Below, in pieces: positions 17,825-28,106 of a stretch of DNA of 64,000 nucleotides; positions within the stretch are counted from its first letter, which is position 1, and every line of letters starts with the position of its first letter. The notes under the pieces were generated by a model. That model made no database searches. It was given only the letters and a program-made list of their open reading frames with translations, and had not been told where the DNA came from. Source of the stretch: Candidatus Gastranaerophilales bacterium (lineage in GTDB: Bacteria > Cyanobacteriota > Vampirovibrionia > Gastranaerophilales > Gastranaerophilaceae); the NCBI GenBank assembly GCA_944323155.1, contig CALURL010000005.1, forward strand, positions 1-64,000. The letters run 5' to 3'. The position numbers and the translations under genes were made by a program.

Positions 17825-20800
17825 ATGAAAAGGCGAATTAATAAGAAAAAGATTACAGCATTTATTCTAAGCTTCCTGTTTATTATGCAGCAATCGCTCG
17901 CATATCAGGTTTTGGCAGCATCTGAAATTATTGATGGCGCAGGAAATCCTATTAATAAAACTGATGGAGATTTTAATATTAGACCAGACGGCTGGCATGG
18001 TTCAGTTGGTTTTAAAGAATTTGATAAAATCAACCTTGAAAAAGGTGATACTTTGAATTTTATCTATCAATGGATGCAACAAAATCAAACTGGCAGTGGT
18101 AATGATTCTATACACAATTATACCTATGGAGATATCAGTACATTTGTAAACCTCGTTAATAATGGAGTAAATATAAACGGTATTATCAATACATTAAACA
18201 GTGATTTCGGTTTTACACCGGGAAATCTTGTATTTATATCACCAAATGGTATGGTTGTCGGAGCAAGCGGAGTTCTTAACGTTGGCTCTTTATCAGTATT
18301 AACACCTGAAAAGAATTCTTATGAAAGTTTTAAAAATTCTTTAGGTTTACCCAAAGGAACACAATATGCAATAGAAAAAGTTGATGCCGAAGGTAATCCT
18401 ACATATGCAACCAGTTCATTGTTAACAAATGCTAAAGAACTTAGCGTTGGATATGATCCAAGTGGTTTAGATTTGCAAAATGGCACCGGAGTAATACAAA
18501 TCGATGGTCGTATAGCTGCAAGAGGAGATGTAAATCTTCAGGGGGCAAGTGTTAATATAGGCGATAATGCTAAAGTCTTAGCAGGTGTAAAAGGCCCTGC
18601 TACAAATCCTGATGGTTCCGATCCAAATGTTTTACAATCCGGACCTACTGGAACAGCTGAACAAAAAGCTGATAACTTATTCAATCTGTTAGTTAACGCT
18701 GACAACATGGATACAGGTAATGAATTCGCTAACTCTGACGGTAATATCATAATTACATCAAATGCCGGAACTTCTGTTGGTACAGGCGCTCTGGTTAGAA
18801 ATTACGGTCAAAAAGGCGATATTACTATTACAAACACAGGCGCTAACGGAGTCACTATAAAAGGCGAAGTTTCTAACCCGAATGGAGAACTTACTATTGA
18901 CAACTCCGCAGGCGGAATTAATATTGCCTCAGGTGCTGAAGTATTGAATAAAGGCACAATGACTATTAACAACACCGGATCTAACGGTATTGTTATTGCA
19001 GGACTTGCAGACAACAATGGCACAATGAATATTACAAATTCCGGTACAAACGGTATTAATATTAATGGAACTGCCTCTAATAACGGTGATCTAAATATTA
19101 CTAACAAAAACGGCGACTTAAATATTAATACTTCTGGTAGAGTTACTAATACCGGAACAACTGATATTATAAATCAGGATAGCGGTAAAGGTATTTTAAT
19201 TGCCGGAACTGTTGACAACAACGGAACTTTAAATATTACAAACGAAACTGGTTCAAAAGGTATTGATATTTCAGGTACTGTTGAAAACGATACAGGTATC
19301 GCAACTATTCTTAATAAAATTAATGGTATCGACGTAACATCTAGCGGTAAAATCGTTTCAAATGGAACTGAATTAAATATTGAAAACCACGGCTCTGATG
19401 GAACTAATATTCAAGGTCTAATTCAACAATATAACAAGGGTATTATTAACATTGACAACTATAATTCAAATGTTGTTATAGGCGACAATACAACTAATGA
19501 TAACTATATATCATCAAACGGTACTGTTAATATTAATGTTGAAAACGGAAACCTCTTAAATTCCGGAGTTAACAAAACATTAGTAAAAACAACCGAGGAT
19601 GCTGACCTTAATATTACTGTTGCAAACGGTACAATCGGAACTGATCCAGCTGCTACAAAAGGCAGTATTGGTACTGATGCCAGAGATTTAACAAAATCTT
19701 TTAACGTATCAATTGACGGAAAAATTACATCTTCAAATACAGGAAGTAACGCTCTTACTAATATTGCAAGCTTAAATAAAGATATGCATGTTAACCAGAT
19801 TACTTCTGATGGACAAGTTTACCTATTGGCCGATAATTCCACAAATAAAGGTCAAACAGCATATAGTATATTGAATTCTGCCAACGATAAAGCGCAGCCA
19901 AATGTTAAAGGCGCAGGAATTTCTCTAATCGCAAGCGGCAATATTGGTGAAGACAATAATGCTTTAACCTTCGTTCAAACAGACGGAGCATTCAATGATG
20001 CTTCCTGGAACTCTGATAAATTTAACTATCAGCCGAATGCAGGCCACAAAGTAGACATGCTTGCAATTGGAGATATAAATGTTAAAGGACTTGATAATAA
20101 CGGCGCAAAAAGTGATACTAACGTTGGTGCTATTATATCAAGAACAGGCTCTGTAAATGCAGAATTTTCTGGAGATACTTCAATAAATGAAGTTACAGCC
20201 GCTAATGAAATCAATATTATTACACGCGGCAAAAATATGAATATTGAACATCTTGGTGAAGTTCCAAATTATCCTGAAGATTACTATGGACCTAACGGTA
20301 ATCCAGTACCTAAAAAAGTTACTATAGGAGCATTGGATTTAGGAACATCTTGGCCTGATAACCCTGCTGATTCTACAATTGTTATCAAAAACGGTCAAAT
20401 AGCTGGTGAAGGTGCAGGAAGACCTTCTCATAACCAAGACTTAACATTAATCGCAGATAACGCTTACGCTGGAGGCTACTACTTCAACATGGGTAAAAAT
20501 CGTGGACAGGTAAGTGATGATCCTCTTAGATTTAATCCATCTACAGTAGTTGAAGATAACAGAACAAATAAAATCACAAATCCAAACGGTGAAGATGTTA
20601 CAATCAGAGCAAAAGCCGTAAGACCTGATGATGTAACAGCAATTGGCCGTGAAGAAGATGAAAGAAATTACTACTATGGCGGAAGCTCTCAGGGCGATGA
20701 TGAAGGCTATGATGGCACAACTGACGAAAATGGTGATTACATCGATGATCCAGACAAAAAAGGAACAGAAGATGATGATGACAACTTAGTTGTTCCAAAA

Positions 20801-21763
20801 GAAGATGAAGAACCTGCTGATACAGACAGTGACAGCGATGCTGATGCAGACGCAGATGCAGATTCAGACAGTGATGCTGATAACGATGCTGACGCTGATA
20901 TGGACGCAGACAACGATGCCGACTCTGATGCAGATGCCGATGCGGATGCGGACAGCGATAATGACGATGATGCAGATAGCGACGCTGACGCAGATGCGGA
21001 CAATGATACAGATGCCGACGCTGATGCAGACGCAGACTCTGATGCGGACGCAGACAGCGATGCTGATGCCGATGCAGATGATGATGCGGATGACGACGCG
21101 GATGATGATGCAGATGATGACGCTGATGATGATGCGGATAATGACAGTGACGCGGATGATGATACTGATGATGACGCTGATAACGATGCAGATACAGATA
21201 CTGATGACGATGCAGACAACGATAATGACAATGATGCAGATAATGATAGCGATTCTGATACAGATAATGATAGTGACTCTGATGCGGATGCCGATGCGGA
21301 TGCCGATGCCGATAACGACGCTGATTCCGATGACGATATCACTTCAGATGATGTATACAAAGACCTATGGCATCAAAGAGTATTAGAAGATAATATTCAA
21401 TCCATCGATAAACGTCAATATATAAGATTTGACATTGATCAAGTTGAATATCCTGTAGAATTTGAATCTCCAGTATCAGGCGTTAATTCAATAATAAACA
21501 TATCAAGAGGCGGTGTTCAACTTACAACTGACGGAAATGTAAAAGTTGGAGATGTCGTACCAGTACACGTAAAATATGGTGATTTAGAATTCGATGCTCA
21601 AGTTAAAATTGTAAGCGCAAATGATAAAGTCGCAGGAGGTCAATTCGTTAATCTTGACCAGGCTACAGCAAATAAACTTCTATATATGAACTTACTAATG
21701 GAAGATTATGTTAATGCACAAAATGAAAGTAATTTGACAAATGATGCAATAAATCTTGAGTAA
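17825..21763 (+). CDS. filamentous-haemagglutinin-type exoprotein with X-Asp repeat and C-terminal PilZ domain
   Basis: A 1312-residue exported protein. Domains in order: a signal peptide (basic head, then [17 protein letters not shown], cleaved near residue 33); a haemagglutinin-type secretion domain ([19 protein letters not shown], then [11 protein letters not shown]) to about residue 190; a long beta-helix-like region with repeats of the type [15 protein letters not shown]; then about 170 residues (998-1170) in which every second residue is Asp ([13 protein letters not shown]); and a C-terminal PilZ domain of about 120 residues with both c-di-GMP motifs, RQYIR (R-x3-R) and NISRGG (N-x-S-x2-G). 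I chose the ATG because GAGG lies seven bases upstream; a GTG ten codons earlier has no such site. A surface adhesin is the likely role. The PilZ domain, normally cytoplasmic, is very unusual here. Confidence 0.85.
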   Translation: MKRRINKKKITAFILSFLFIMQQSLAYQVLAASEIIDGAGNPINKTDGDFNIRPDGWHGSVGFKEFDKINLEKGDTLNFIYQWMQQNQTGSGNDSIHNYTYGDISTFVNLVNNGVNINGIINTLNSDFGFTPGNLVFISPNGMVVGASGVLNVGSLSVLTPEKNSYESFKNSLGLPKGTQYAIEKVDAEGNPTYATSSLLTNAKELSVGYDPSGLDLQNGTGVIQIDGRIAARGDVNLQGASVNIGDNAKVLAGVKGPATNPDGSDPNVLQSGPTGTAEQKADNLFNLLVNADNMDTGNEFANSDGNIIITSNAGTSVGTGALVRNYGQKGDITITNTGANGVTIKGEVSNPNGELTIDNSAGGINIASGAEVLNKGTMTINNTGSNGIVIAGLADNNGTMNITNSGTNGININGTASNNGDLNITNKNGDLNINTSGRVTNTGTTDIINQDSGKGILIAGTVDNNGTLNITNETGSKGIDISGTVENDTGIATILNKINGIDVTSSGKIVSNGTELNIENHGSDGTNIQGLIQQYNKGIINIDNYNSNVVIGDNTTNDNYISSNGTVNINVENGNLLNSGVNKTLVKTTEDADLNITVANGTIGTDPAATKGSIGTDARDLTKSFNVSIDGKITSSNTGSNALTNIASLNKDMHVNQITSDGQVYLLADNSTNKGQTAYSILNSANDKAQPNVKGAGISLIASGNIGEDNNALTFVQTDGAFNDASWNSDKFNYQPNAGHKVDMLAIGDINVKGLDNNGAKSDTNVGAIISRTGSVNAEFSGDTSINEVTAANEINIITRGKNMNIEHLGEVPNYPEDYYGPNGNPVPKKVTIGALDLGTSWPDNPADSTIVIKNGQIAGEGAGRPSHNQDLTLIADNAYAGGYYFNMGKNRGQVSDDPLRFNPSTVVEDNRTNKITNPNGEDVTIRAKAVRPDDVTAIGREEDERNYYYGGSSQGDDEGYDGTTDENGDYIDDPDKKGTEDDDDNLVVPKEDEEPADTDSDSDADADADADSDSDADNDADADMDADNDADSDADADADADSDNDDDADSDADADADNDTDADADADADSDADADSDADADADDDADDDADDDADDDADDDADNDSDADDDTDDDADNDADTDTDDDADNDNDNDADNDSDSDTDNDSDSDADADADADADNDADSDDDITSDDVYKDLWHQRVLEDNIQSIDKRQYIRFDIDQVEYPVEFESPVSGVNSIINISRGGVQLTTDGNVKVGDVVPVHVKYGDLEFDAQVKIVSANDKVAGGQFVNLDQATANKLLYMNLLMEDYVNAQNESNLTNDAINLE
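20818..21335 (+). repeat. X-Asp coding repeat (GAYGCN-type)
   Basis: Low-complexity coding DNA made of GAT/GAC alternating with GCN, AGY or AAY codons. It encodes about 170 residues of alternating Asp with Ala, Ser, Asn or Asp, similar in style to the SD repeats that space surface proteins from the cell. Such DNA can expand and contract by recombination. Confidence 0.9.
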
Positions 21764-21783
21764 TCACAAATATTTTAGCTAGA

Positions 21784-21818
21784 AACGCGCTGGTAATTAA
21801 CTTTACTGGCGCGTTTTT
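21784..21818 (+). terminator. intrinsic terminator after adhesin-like gene
   Basis: Stem AACGCGCTGGTAA paired with TTTACTGGCGCGTT (small imperfections), followed by a T-run. Confidence 0.85.
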
Positions 21819-21826
21819 ATATTAAT

Positions 21827-21855
21827 TTGCATGACTTTAATATCTGAGATATAAT
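21827..21855 (+). promoter_or_regulatory. sigma-70-type promoter
   Basis: TTGCAT, a 17-base spacer, then a perfect TATAAT. The -10 box ends nine bases before the ATG of the next gene, so the transcript would have a leader of only a few bases or none. Confidence 0.7.
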
Positions 21856-21864
21856 TAAGAAGTC

Positions 21865-22146
21865 ATGCAAAATTTTTTGGAATACAAAGTAGAAAATAAT
21901 AATATTTTATCAAGTATTGATAAATCTATTAAAAAAGCAAGGGAGATGGAAGCCGGGAAATATCCTTATGCAGTAATAATCAGCAGTCAAAACTCAGGAA
22001 AATTCAACCTTGAAAACTTAACCTACCTCCCCAAAGACGGTTTTAAAAGTATTCCAATAGTTAAACATCCAACAGTTGCTCCTAACTCTATTAAACTTGC
22101 ATACAATGAAGAAAGTTTAATTCAAATACTAGAAAGTATTCACTAA
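21865..22146 (+). CDS. small protein of unknown function
   Basis: A 93-residue protein that I do not recognise. It looks like a small alpha/beta domain (KYPYAVIISSQNSGKFNLENL, then NSIKLAYNEESLIQILESIH). No signal peptide or membrane segment. The consensus promoter immediately upstream and lack of overlap with other genes support it as real. It faces the next gene, with no terminator visible between them. Confidence 0.6.
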   Translation: MQNFLEYKVENNNILSSIDKSIKKAREMEAGKYPYAVIISSQNSGKFNLENLTYLPKDGFKSIPIVKHPTVAPNSIKLAYNEESLIQILESIH

Positions 22147-22183
22147 ATAATGACAATATTCATTATAAAATGACTATTTAAAA

Positions 22184-23563
22184 TCATGCACTTTGCTTCA
22201 TTTCTCTATATGAACGCAGTCCCTCTTTCCAATTATCTTCAAATTTTATATCTTTTTCCACGATAAATTTTGGGAAAGTTGCATGGTGAATTTTTGGCAA
22301 AAGATAGTCTTCGGGATATTCAATAGGGCCAAAATAGTCATCATCAGAATCATTACATATAAAATAAGTTTTACCGTCTTTGTCCTGACGCGCACCGACT
22401 ATAGTAATTTCATGCCCGCCGACAATTTTATTTGTATCATCTGTAAATGTATAACCTATAATAATATTTTCTCCGGCCTTCAATGTATCAAGAATTTGCC
22501 TTTTAAATGTTCCAAAATCAGACTCATAACCGGCTAGAAAACCATTATCATTAATTTTTTGGTTAGTAATAGTAATTTTATTCTTGTCATCAACAACAGA
22601 TTCAGTAAATGTTTTTTCAAACTCTATTAAACCAGTATCTTGATCGCTGAATTTCCCTGCACGTTTATCAGTTAGAGAATCATAAGTCTGCTGGGAGCCT
22701 ACATTCATAAATGTTGATTGCATTAAGACATCAACAACAGAACGCTCATTCCCGTTTTGATATTTTGTTTGAATTTGCGCTCTCAAAAGTGCATTTTTAT
22801 CAGGAGCGAATTTTAATTCAACATTATCATAATCTTTTATTTCATAAGGGATTTCAAATGCATTTAACAGCCAAACAGCGTCGAGGGTATTATCAGCAAG
22901 GTTTGACAATTTAATTCCTTTATCAACAGACATATTAACAGAACTCAAACCTTCTACAAATCTTGTGAATTCAGCAGGAGACTTCTGTGCCATACTGAAC
23001 TCTATACTTGCAGCAGGGCAAGAACCTGAAAGTTCTACATTTATATCCTTTTCAGCCTTTAATCTGTCTACAAGATTTGTACTTCCTTTTAATTCAGTCT
23101 GAATAGCTTTTTCTTTGAATTCCTGAGGAATATCACCGAATGTTTGAGTTGATTTAAACGGATTATCTAATATTTCGATAGTAGATTTTAAAATATTTTT
23201 GTTATCTAAACCTTGAGCCCTCTGAGTTGTTGCGATTTTATACAAATTATCCAAAACACTTGTTTTGTTATATGAATTCGAATTTAATAAAATACCTCTT
23301 TTTAAAAGTGATTCTAATTGTTTTCTTGAAGTTTTATCCAGTTCTTTTTGCAAAGTTTTATATAATTTTTCTTCCTGAGAATTAAGCCTTGTACGGATAA
23401 TTGTCGGTTGAGCGGCAGCGGAAGACGAATTATTTGCCGGTGCAGATGTAAAATTAACCTGATTTTTCAAAACAGCAGGTAATTTTTCCATACTTTTTAA
23501 TGATGGAACATACATATTTTGATAATAATTTACACCAATACTGTTAATCATATCTACTACCAT
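22184..23563 (-). CDS. putative papain/C39-like cysteine peptidase
   Basis: A 459-residue protein. Three blocks in order look like a cysteine-peptidase triad: Cys in LSGSCPAASIEFSMA (about residue 181), His in GGHEITIVGAR (about 384) and Asn/Asp in YFICNDSDDDY (about 400). The region before the His (AGENIIIGYTF) also fits the papain-like fold. The N-terminal 170 residues are a non-catalytic part with a Ser/Ala/Asn-rich linker after VNFTSAP. No classical signal peptide. The start could be the ATG given or a second ATG four codons later. Function inferred from motif order only; family membership not proven. Confidence 0.55.
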   Translation of the reverse strand: MVVDMINSIGVNYYQNMYVPSLKSMEKLPAVLKNQVNFTSAPANNSSSAAAQPTIIRTRLNSQEEKLYKTLQKELDKTSRKQLESLLKRGILLNSNSYNKTSVLDNLYKIATTQRAQGLDNKNILKSTIEILDNPFKSTQTFGDIPQEFKEKAIQTELKGSTNLVDRLKAEKDINVELSGSCPAASIEFSMAQKSPAEFTRFVEGLSSVNMSVDKGIKLSNLADNTLDAVWLLNAFEIPYEIKDYDNVELKFAPDKNALLRAQIQTKYQNGNERSVVDVLMQSTFMNVGSQQTYDSLTDKRAGKFSDQDTGLIEFEKTFTESVVDDKNKITITNQKINDNGFLAGYESDFGTFKRQILDTLKAGENIIIGYTFTDDTNKIVGGHEITIVGARQDKDGKTYFICNDSDDDYFGPIEYPEDYLLPKIHHATFPKFIVEKDIKFEDNWKEGLRSYREMKQSA

Positions 23564-23647
23564 ATATATAAAGTAATAAATACAAAAAAAATTGCGGCTT
23601 TTTTAAATAATGTTACGAAAGAAACTCTAAAAAAGTTTATATTTAAA

Positions 23648-24127
23648 TCATTTTTTTATACAAAGTCTTTCCAAACGCCTAACAAATCTTACGACCGGTT
23701 TTTCAATATCCGCAGTAATTGAATCAACGAGAATAGTTTTACAGCCTAATTTTTTCCCGCAAAGCACATCAGTAAGCGGTCTATCACCGACAAAAGCGGT
23801 CGTTTCAGGTTTAATATTATGTTCTGCCATAAAAACTTTTGCTATTTTACAATTCGGCTTTTTTGCCTTGAATACTACAGGGAAATCAGAGACTTCTTCA
23901 ACTTTTTTTATATAATCCGGATTATTGTTATTGGAAACAACGCCGATGAAAAAATCTTTTTTAACATTTTCAAGCCAATCAAGTGTTTCTTTTGTGTAAT
24001 AACCGCGTTTAGAACCCATAATTGTGCTGTCTAAATCAAATAGTAATGCATTTATACCAAGATTTTTAAGTTCCGTCAAATCAATATCGTAAATACTTTT
24101 TAAGTTATAATCCGGTTTCAAAAACAC
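23648..24127 (-). CDS. yqeG: YqeG-family HAD phosphatase
   Basis: A 159-residue HAD-superfamily IIIA phosphatase of the YqeG type. All four HAD motifs are visible: LLFDLDSTI (nucleophile Asp), VVSNNN, the Lys in KAKKPN, and VGDRPLTDVL. Family members include the phosphatidylglycerophosphatase GEP4 of yeast, but bacterial YqeG substrates are not firmly known. Its ATG abuts the stop codon of the U32 gene, so the two form an operon. Confidence 0.9.
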   Translation of the reverse strand: MFLKPDYNLKSIYDIDLTELKNLGINALLFDLDSTIMGSKRGYYTKETLDWLENVKKDFFIGVVSNNNNPDYIKKVEEVSDFPVVFKAKKPNCKIAKVFMAEHNIKPETTAFVGDRPLTDVLCGKKLGCKTILVDSITADIEKPVVRFVRRLERLCIKK

Positions 24128-25396
24128 TTATCTGTCTTCTCCTTTAATACCAATTGTACGTGCAATCGCATATTTAGAATCTTTAGGGCTCTGTGAAAAC
24201 TTTATAAACACTTCATCATTAGTATTACCAAGTTCAACATTTTCGCCTTTGTCATTTTTAATTTCTTCCACAATTGTCCTGAATTGTTCATCCGGTGTAA
24301 TTATTTCTACCTCATCGTTCAAAAGCATTTTATTTTTAATTTTTACAAGGAAGAAATCTTCTGAAATTTCAGGCATTTCTTTGCCATCAGAAAGAGAATT
24401 TCTGAATTCGCACAGAAAATCCGCACCTGCCAACCCTTTTGAAATATCATAGCTGTAGCTTTCACCGTTATTATCACCCAGCGCAAAACCTGTTGTATAG
24501 CCTCTATTACCGACTTTTTTCAATTCCTGGAAATATTTATCCAAATCGGCTTGAGGATTTTTCAAAACTTCATCAATTGCGCCCCTGTAGGCTTTTGCGA
24601 CCGCAGAAACATAGTATAAACTTTTTGTGCGACCTTCGACTTTGAGAGAATCAACTCCTGCATCAATCAACTGCGGCAAGTATTTTACCAGACACAAATC
24701 CTTTGGGCTTAGAATATGCGAGCCTCTATTATCCTGATGAATTTCATAATACTGCCCCGGGCGTGTTTCTTCCACAAGTTTGTAACTCCAACGGCAAGGC
24801 TGCGAACAGTTTCCGTGGTTTGCTTTTCTTTCCCCGTTTGAGAAATAATCACTCAAAAGGCATCTTCCTGAAAAAGACACACACTGAGCGCCATGAACAA
24901 AACATTCAAGTTCAATATCAGGCACTTTTTTACGAATTTCCGCGATATCTTTAATCGGCAGTTCTCTTGCCAAAATAACTCTTGCAGCACCCAAATCCCA
25001 CCAGAATTTAACACTTTCATAATTCAAAGTATTTGTTTGAGTACTAATATGAACAGGAATTTCCGGCATGTATTTTCGAACCAGATTAAAAACACCGAAA
25101 TCGCTTAAAATAATTGCATCAGGCTTTGCATCTTTAAACTTTTCAATACAAGCTTCTAAATCTTCTATATCTTTATTAAAAGCAAAAATATTCAACGTAA
25201 CATAACTCTTAGCCCCAAGAGCGTGTGCTAAATCAATTGCCTGTTTAAGATTATCCAAAGTAATCAATTCGCCTTTTCTCATCGCTCTGAGGCTGAAATC
25301 TACAACGCCCAAATAAACAGCATCAGCGCCGTAGCGGATAGCATATTCAAGTTTTTCCAAATTGCCCGCAGGCATCAAAAGTTCTACATCTTGCAT
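24128..25396 (-). CDS. peptidase U32 family protein (TrhP/RlhA-like)
   Basis: A 422-residue U32 family protein. It opens with LLMPAGNLEKLEYAIRYGAD and contains the family signature with clustered cysteines (CFVHGAQCVSFSGRCLLSD, then NHGNCSQPCR), likely an iron-sulfur site. The C-terminal 90 residues form the extra beta domain of long members. U32 proteins such as TrhP and RlhA are involved in prephenate-dependent RNA hydroxylation; older annotations call them collagenase-like. Start ATG; the first gene of a two-gene operon with yqeG. Confidence 0.88.
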   Translation of the reverse strand: MQDVELLMPAGNLEKLEYAIRYGADAVYLGVVDFSLRAMRKGELITLDNLKQAIDLAHALGAKSYVTLNIFAFNKDIEDLEACIEKFKDAKPDAIILSDFGVFNLVRKYMPEIPVHISTQTNTLNYESVKFWWDLGAARVILARELPIKDIAEIRKKVPDIELECFVHGAQCVSFSGRCLLSDYFSNGERKANHGNCSQPCRWSYKLVEETRPGQYYEIHQDNRGSHILSPKDLCLVKYLPQLIDAGVDSLKVEGRTKSLYYVSAVAKAYRGAIDEVLKNPQADLDKYFQELKKVGNRGYTTGFALGDNNGESYSYDISKGLAGADFLCEFRNSLSDGKEMPEISEDFFLVKIKNKMLLNDEVEIITPDEQFRTIVEEIKNDKGENVELGNTNDEVFIKFSQSPKDSKYAIARTIGIKGEDR

Positions 25397-25517
25397 AACT
25401 GTATATTATCCAAAAGATGATAAATAATCAACCGATTAGGTGATGTCGATTTTTGATAATCGTAGAGAATAGAAATATAGAAAAAGACACATTGAGGTTA
25501 ATGGAGATAAAAAGATT

Positions 25518-25652
25518 ATGCAAACAATAGAAAATGCTGCGACTACATTAAAAGAAATTTGGGAGTATCAACACCCTGTAATGCACACTTGGTTTGTACT
25601 TAGTTCTTTGTCACTCTGTTTAATGTTTGCGCTGATTTATTTTGTAATCTAA
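25518..25652 (+). CDS. small single-span membrane protein
   Basis: A 44-residue ORF, MQTIENAATTLKEIW to the stop, with a soluble N-terminal helix and one C-terminal membrane helix (WFVLSSLSLCLMFALIYFVI). GGAG lies 11 bases upstream. I do not recognise it. It sits alone between the U32 operon and the broken regulator. Confidence 0.5.
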   Translation: MQTIENAATTLKEIWEYQHPVMHTWFVLSSLSLCLMFALIYFVI

Positions 25653-25662
25653 ATTATAAATA

Positions 25663-26021
25663 CTAAATATAGTATTGTTTTAGCTTTAGATAATTCGGAT
25701 TTTGCCGCATATCAAAAATTATATACCAAATAGAACTTGCATCTTGTTTTTTTACAAATTTTTCAAAATCACTATCCGAGATTGAATAAGTCAAACGCAA
25801 AATTTCTTTAAACCCTAAAATGGATAGTCCATCCTTACAGATTAATTTTCGTAGACAAATTAACCATTCAATATCATTATAACTATATAGACGTACATTA
25901 TTTTTCCCACGAAAAGGAATGACAAGTTTTCTTCATCGTACGTTCTAAGGCGGTCAGCAGAAATACCTATTTCTTTTGCGACCTGACTTACTTTTAATAT
26001 AGGTTTATTTAAATCGAACAT
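25663..26021 (-). pseudogene. frameshifted MerR-type regulator
   Basis: The first frame starts at an ATG with AAGG five bases upstream and gives PILKVSQVAKEIGISADRL, a MerR helix-turn-helix start, up to TYDEENL. From there the homology continues in another frame: VIPFRGKNNVRLYSYNDIEW, then KDGLSILGFKEILRLTYS, to a stop at the left end. A single missing base around 25922-25926 would join them into a protein of about 119 residues. The first frame on its own ends after a nonsense tail. It is a recent pseudogene, a sequencing error, or less likely a programmed frameshift. Confidence 0.75.
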
Positions 26022-26177
26022 TTGAACCTTTTTATTTATAATACATATTTTTTTAATATGTTTCAATTTAGATTTAAAAATATTAAGTAATAATAAATAT
26101 AAACTTATTTAAAATTAGGTATTAAAATATTAGTTTTTATGCTATTCATGTAACGAATATTATAAAATTGAGGTTGC

Positions 26178-27155
26178 ATGAATAAGACAAAAATAGGTTA
26201 TATAAGTTATCTGCAGTCATTTGCATTATTTATAACTGTCTTGGGACACTCATTTCCTAAAAATCCTATAACCGAAGAAATGTCACATTTAGGAAATGTA
26301 CTTGTCCCAATAATTTATTCTTTTCATATGCCTTTATTTTTTACAATTTCTGGATTTCTATTCTATTATTCAAAAAATTCTAATTTTAATTTTAAACAAT
26401 TTTTCATAAAAAAATTTAAAAGATTAATTATTCCATATGTAAGTCTTGGAAGTCTCGCATATTTAATAAAAGCAGCTATTTTTAACAAAGTTACTTATAA
26501 ACCTATAGAATTAAGTATTGATGCATATATAGAATCAATTATTTATCCACATAAAAATCCGGATGGTTTTCTATGGTTTTTGCCAACAATTTTTATAATT
26601 TTTATAATTTCATATTTTGTACTAAATAAAAAAGAACATATTAATTTTGCATTAGCTGCATCAGCTATTCTTTCGCTAATTTCCAGATTTATAGATATTG
26701 AATTATTTAATATAAAAGAAGTGACATATTATTTATTCTTTTTTATCTCAGGCTACTTCATTAATAAAAATAAAGATAAAATATTTCAAATTATTATGAA
26801 TAGAAAATTTATATCAGTAATAATATTAATTTACATAAGCTTATACTGCTTGCATAACAAACTTTTGAGACTTCCCTTAGCGCTCTGTGGAATAGTAATA
26901 TCTTTTTATATTGCGTTAGTTTCAACAAACAATAACAAAAAATTTTTATGGGGAGTATTAGATGATAAGTACTATCAAATCTATCTTCTTTCCTGGTTCA
27001 TGCTGGTTATTCCAAGACGTTTGTTTCAGTCTGGAATTACAAATTACTACACAAGTGTTGCTCTAATGTTTTTAAGCGGATTATTTTTGCCAATCCTAAT
27101 AACTTTTATTATAAAAAAATATTTTCCTAAGTTAAAAATTTTAATTGGGTTTTAA
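26178..27155 (+). CDS. acyltransferase 3 family membrane protein
   Basis: A 325-residue integral membrane protein with about ten helices and the acyltransferase 3 (OafA/YrhL, fucose-4-O-acetylase-like) opening: YISYLQSFALFITVLGHSF, with the conserved His in helix 1, followed by SFHMPLFFTISGFLFYY. Such enzymes O-acetylate surface sugars. An ABC permease gene follows 20 bases later, probably co-transcribed. Composition is more AT-rich and Phe/Ile-rich than neighbours, as usual for polytopic proteins. Confidence 0.88.
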   Translation: MNKTKIGYISYLQSFALFITVLGHSFPKNPITEEMSHLGNVLVPIIYSFHMPLFFTISGFLFYYSKNSNFNFKQFFIKKFKRLIIPYVSLGSLAYLIKAAIFNKVTYKPIELSIDAYIESIIYPHKNPDGFLWFLPTIFIIFIISYFVLNKKEHINFALAASAILSLISRFIDIELFNIKEVTYYLFFFISGYFINKNKDKIFQIIMNRKFISVIILIYISLYCLHNKLLRLPLALCGIVISFYIALVSTNNNKKFLWGVLDDKYYQIYLLSWFMLVIPRRLFQSGITNYYTSVALMFLSGLFLPILITFIIKKYFPKLKILIGF

Positions 27156-27175
27156 ATTTATGATAAAATTTATCT

Positions 27176-28000
27176 ATGAGAAAATTCAGGATATTTTTGG
27201 GCTATTTTACATTAATAGTTATTGCAATAAGCATGATATATCCGTTTTTTGCAATGCTTAACTTGTCATTCGTTAATGATAATGAAATATTTTCAAATGC
27301 AGGAAAAATCATACATACAAACTTAACACTCAGCAATTACAAAAATGTTTTCTCTGAAATTCCACTAAGCAGATATTTTTTAAACAGTTTAATTGTTGCA
27401 TCAATTACCACTTTGGGGCAGGTAATATTTGCCTCTCTTGCAGGATATGCTTTTGCCAGAATGGATTTTAAATATAAAAATGGTTTATTTTTAATAATAC
27501 TAATTACAATGCTTATACCGCCGCAGGTTAATATTATTCCATTATTCTTTTTGATGAGAGAATTACATATGATTGACACCTATCAGGCGCTAATTTTGCC
27601 GGCATTATTCGGCGGTTTCGGGGTATTTTTGATGAGACAGTATTTTCTCGGATTACCGAAAGATTTGGAAGAGAGTGCAAAAATTGACGGCTGTAATTTA
27701 TTTCAGACTTTTTTCAAAATTGCGTTACCTCTTGCGCTTCCAACTGTTGCTACACTTGCAATATTTACATTTGTCACGACCTGGAATAGTTTTATGTGGC
27801 CTTTGATTGTTACAAATTCTGAAAGCATGCGGACTTTACCTGTAGGGTTAGCTATTTTTAAAGGAAGTTTCAGAGAAATTACTTTATGGGGTGAACTTTT
27901 GGCATGTTCTGTAATATGTACTGTGCCAGTAATAGGTGTATTTCTTTTAGGCAAAAAATATTTTATATCTGATATATTACAGGGCGGGGTAAAAGAATAA
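27176..28000 (+). CDS. carbohydrate ABC transporter permease (MalG/UgpE type)
   Basis: A 274-residue inner-membrane permease of the carbohydrate-uptake ABC family with six predicted helices. The EAA loop that contacts the ATPase is clear: LEESAKIDGCNLFQTFFKIA followed by LPLALP. Its usual partners, a MalF-type permease and a solute-binding protein, are not in the window; an MsmX-type ATPase lies about 18.6 kb away. It ends before a strong terminator shared with the convergent pilin gene. Confidence 0.9.
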   Translation: MRKFRIFLGYFTLIVIAISMIYPFFAMLNLSFVNDNEIFSNAGKIIHTNLTLSNYKNVFSEIPLSRYFLNSLIVASITTLGQVIFASLAGYAFARMDFKYKNGLFLIILITMLIPPQVNIIPLFFLMRELHMIDTYQALILPALFGGFGVFLMRQYFLGLPKDLEESAKIDGCNLFQTFFKIALPLALPTVATLAIFTFVTTWNSFMWPLIVTNSESMRTLPVGLAIFKGSFREITLWGELLACSVICTVPVIGVFLLGKKYFISDILQGGVKE

Positions 28001-28050
28001 TTTATTTTGTAAACAATAGAATAGGATGTGTTATTAAAAACAAGAATGAA

Positions 28051-28080
28051 AAAACGAGAGGAATTACTTCCTCTCGTTTT
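28051..28080. terminator. bidirectional terminator between convergent genes
   Basis: Perfect stem AAAACGAGAGGAA/TTCCTCTCGTTTT with a TTAC loop, with A-run and T-run on the two sides. It can end both the ABC permease transcript and the convergent pseudopilin transcript. Confidence 0.88.
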
Positions 28081-28106
28081 AACAATATATTGTATTATCA
28101 AACAAA

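Noticed and set aside
20737..21386. Long Ser/Ala-rich and Met/Thr-rich frames opposite and shifted against the X-Asp repeat
   Set aside because: They are shadows of the low-complexity repeat; the X-Asp frame is continuous with the secretion and PilZ domains.
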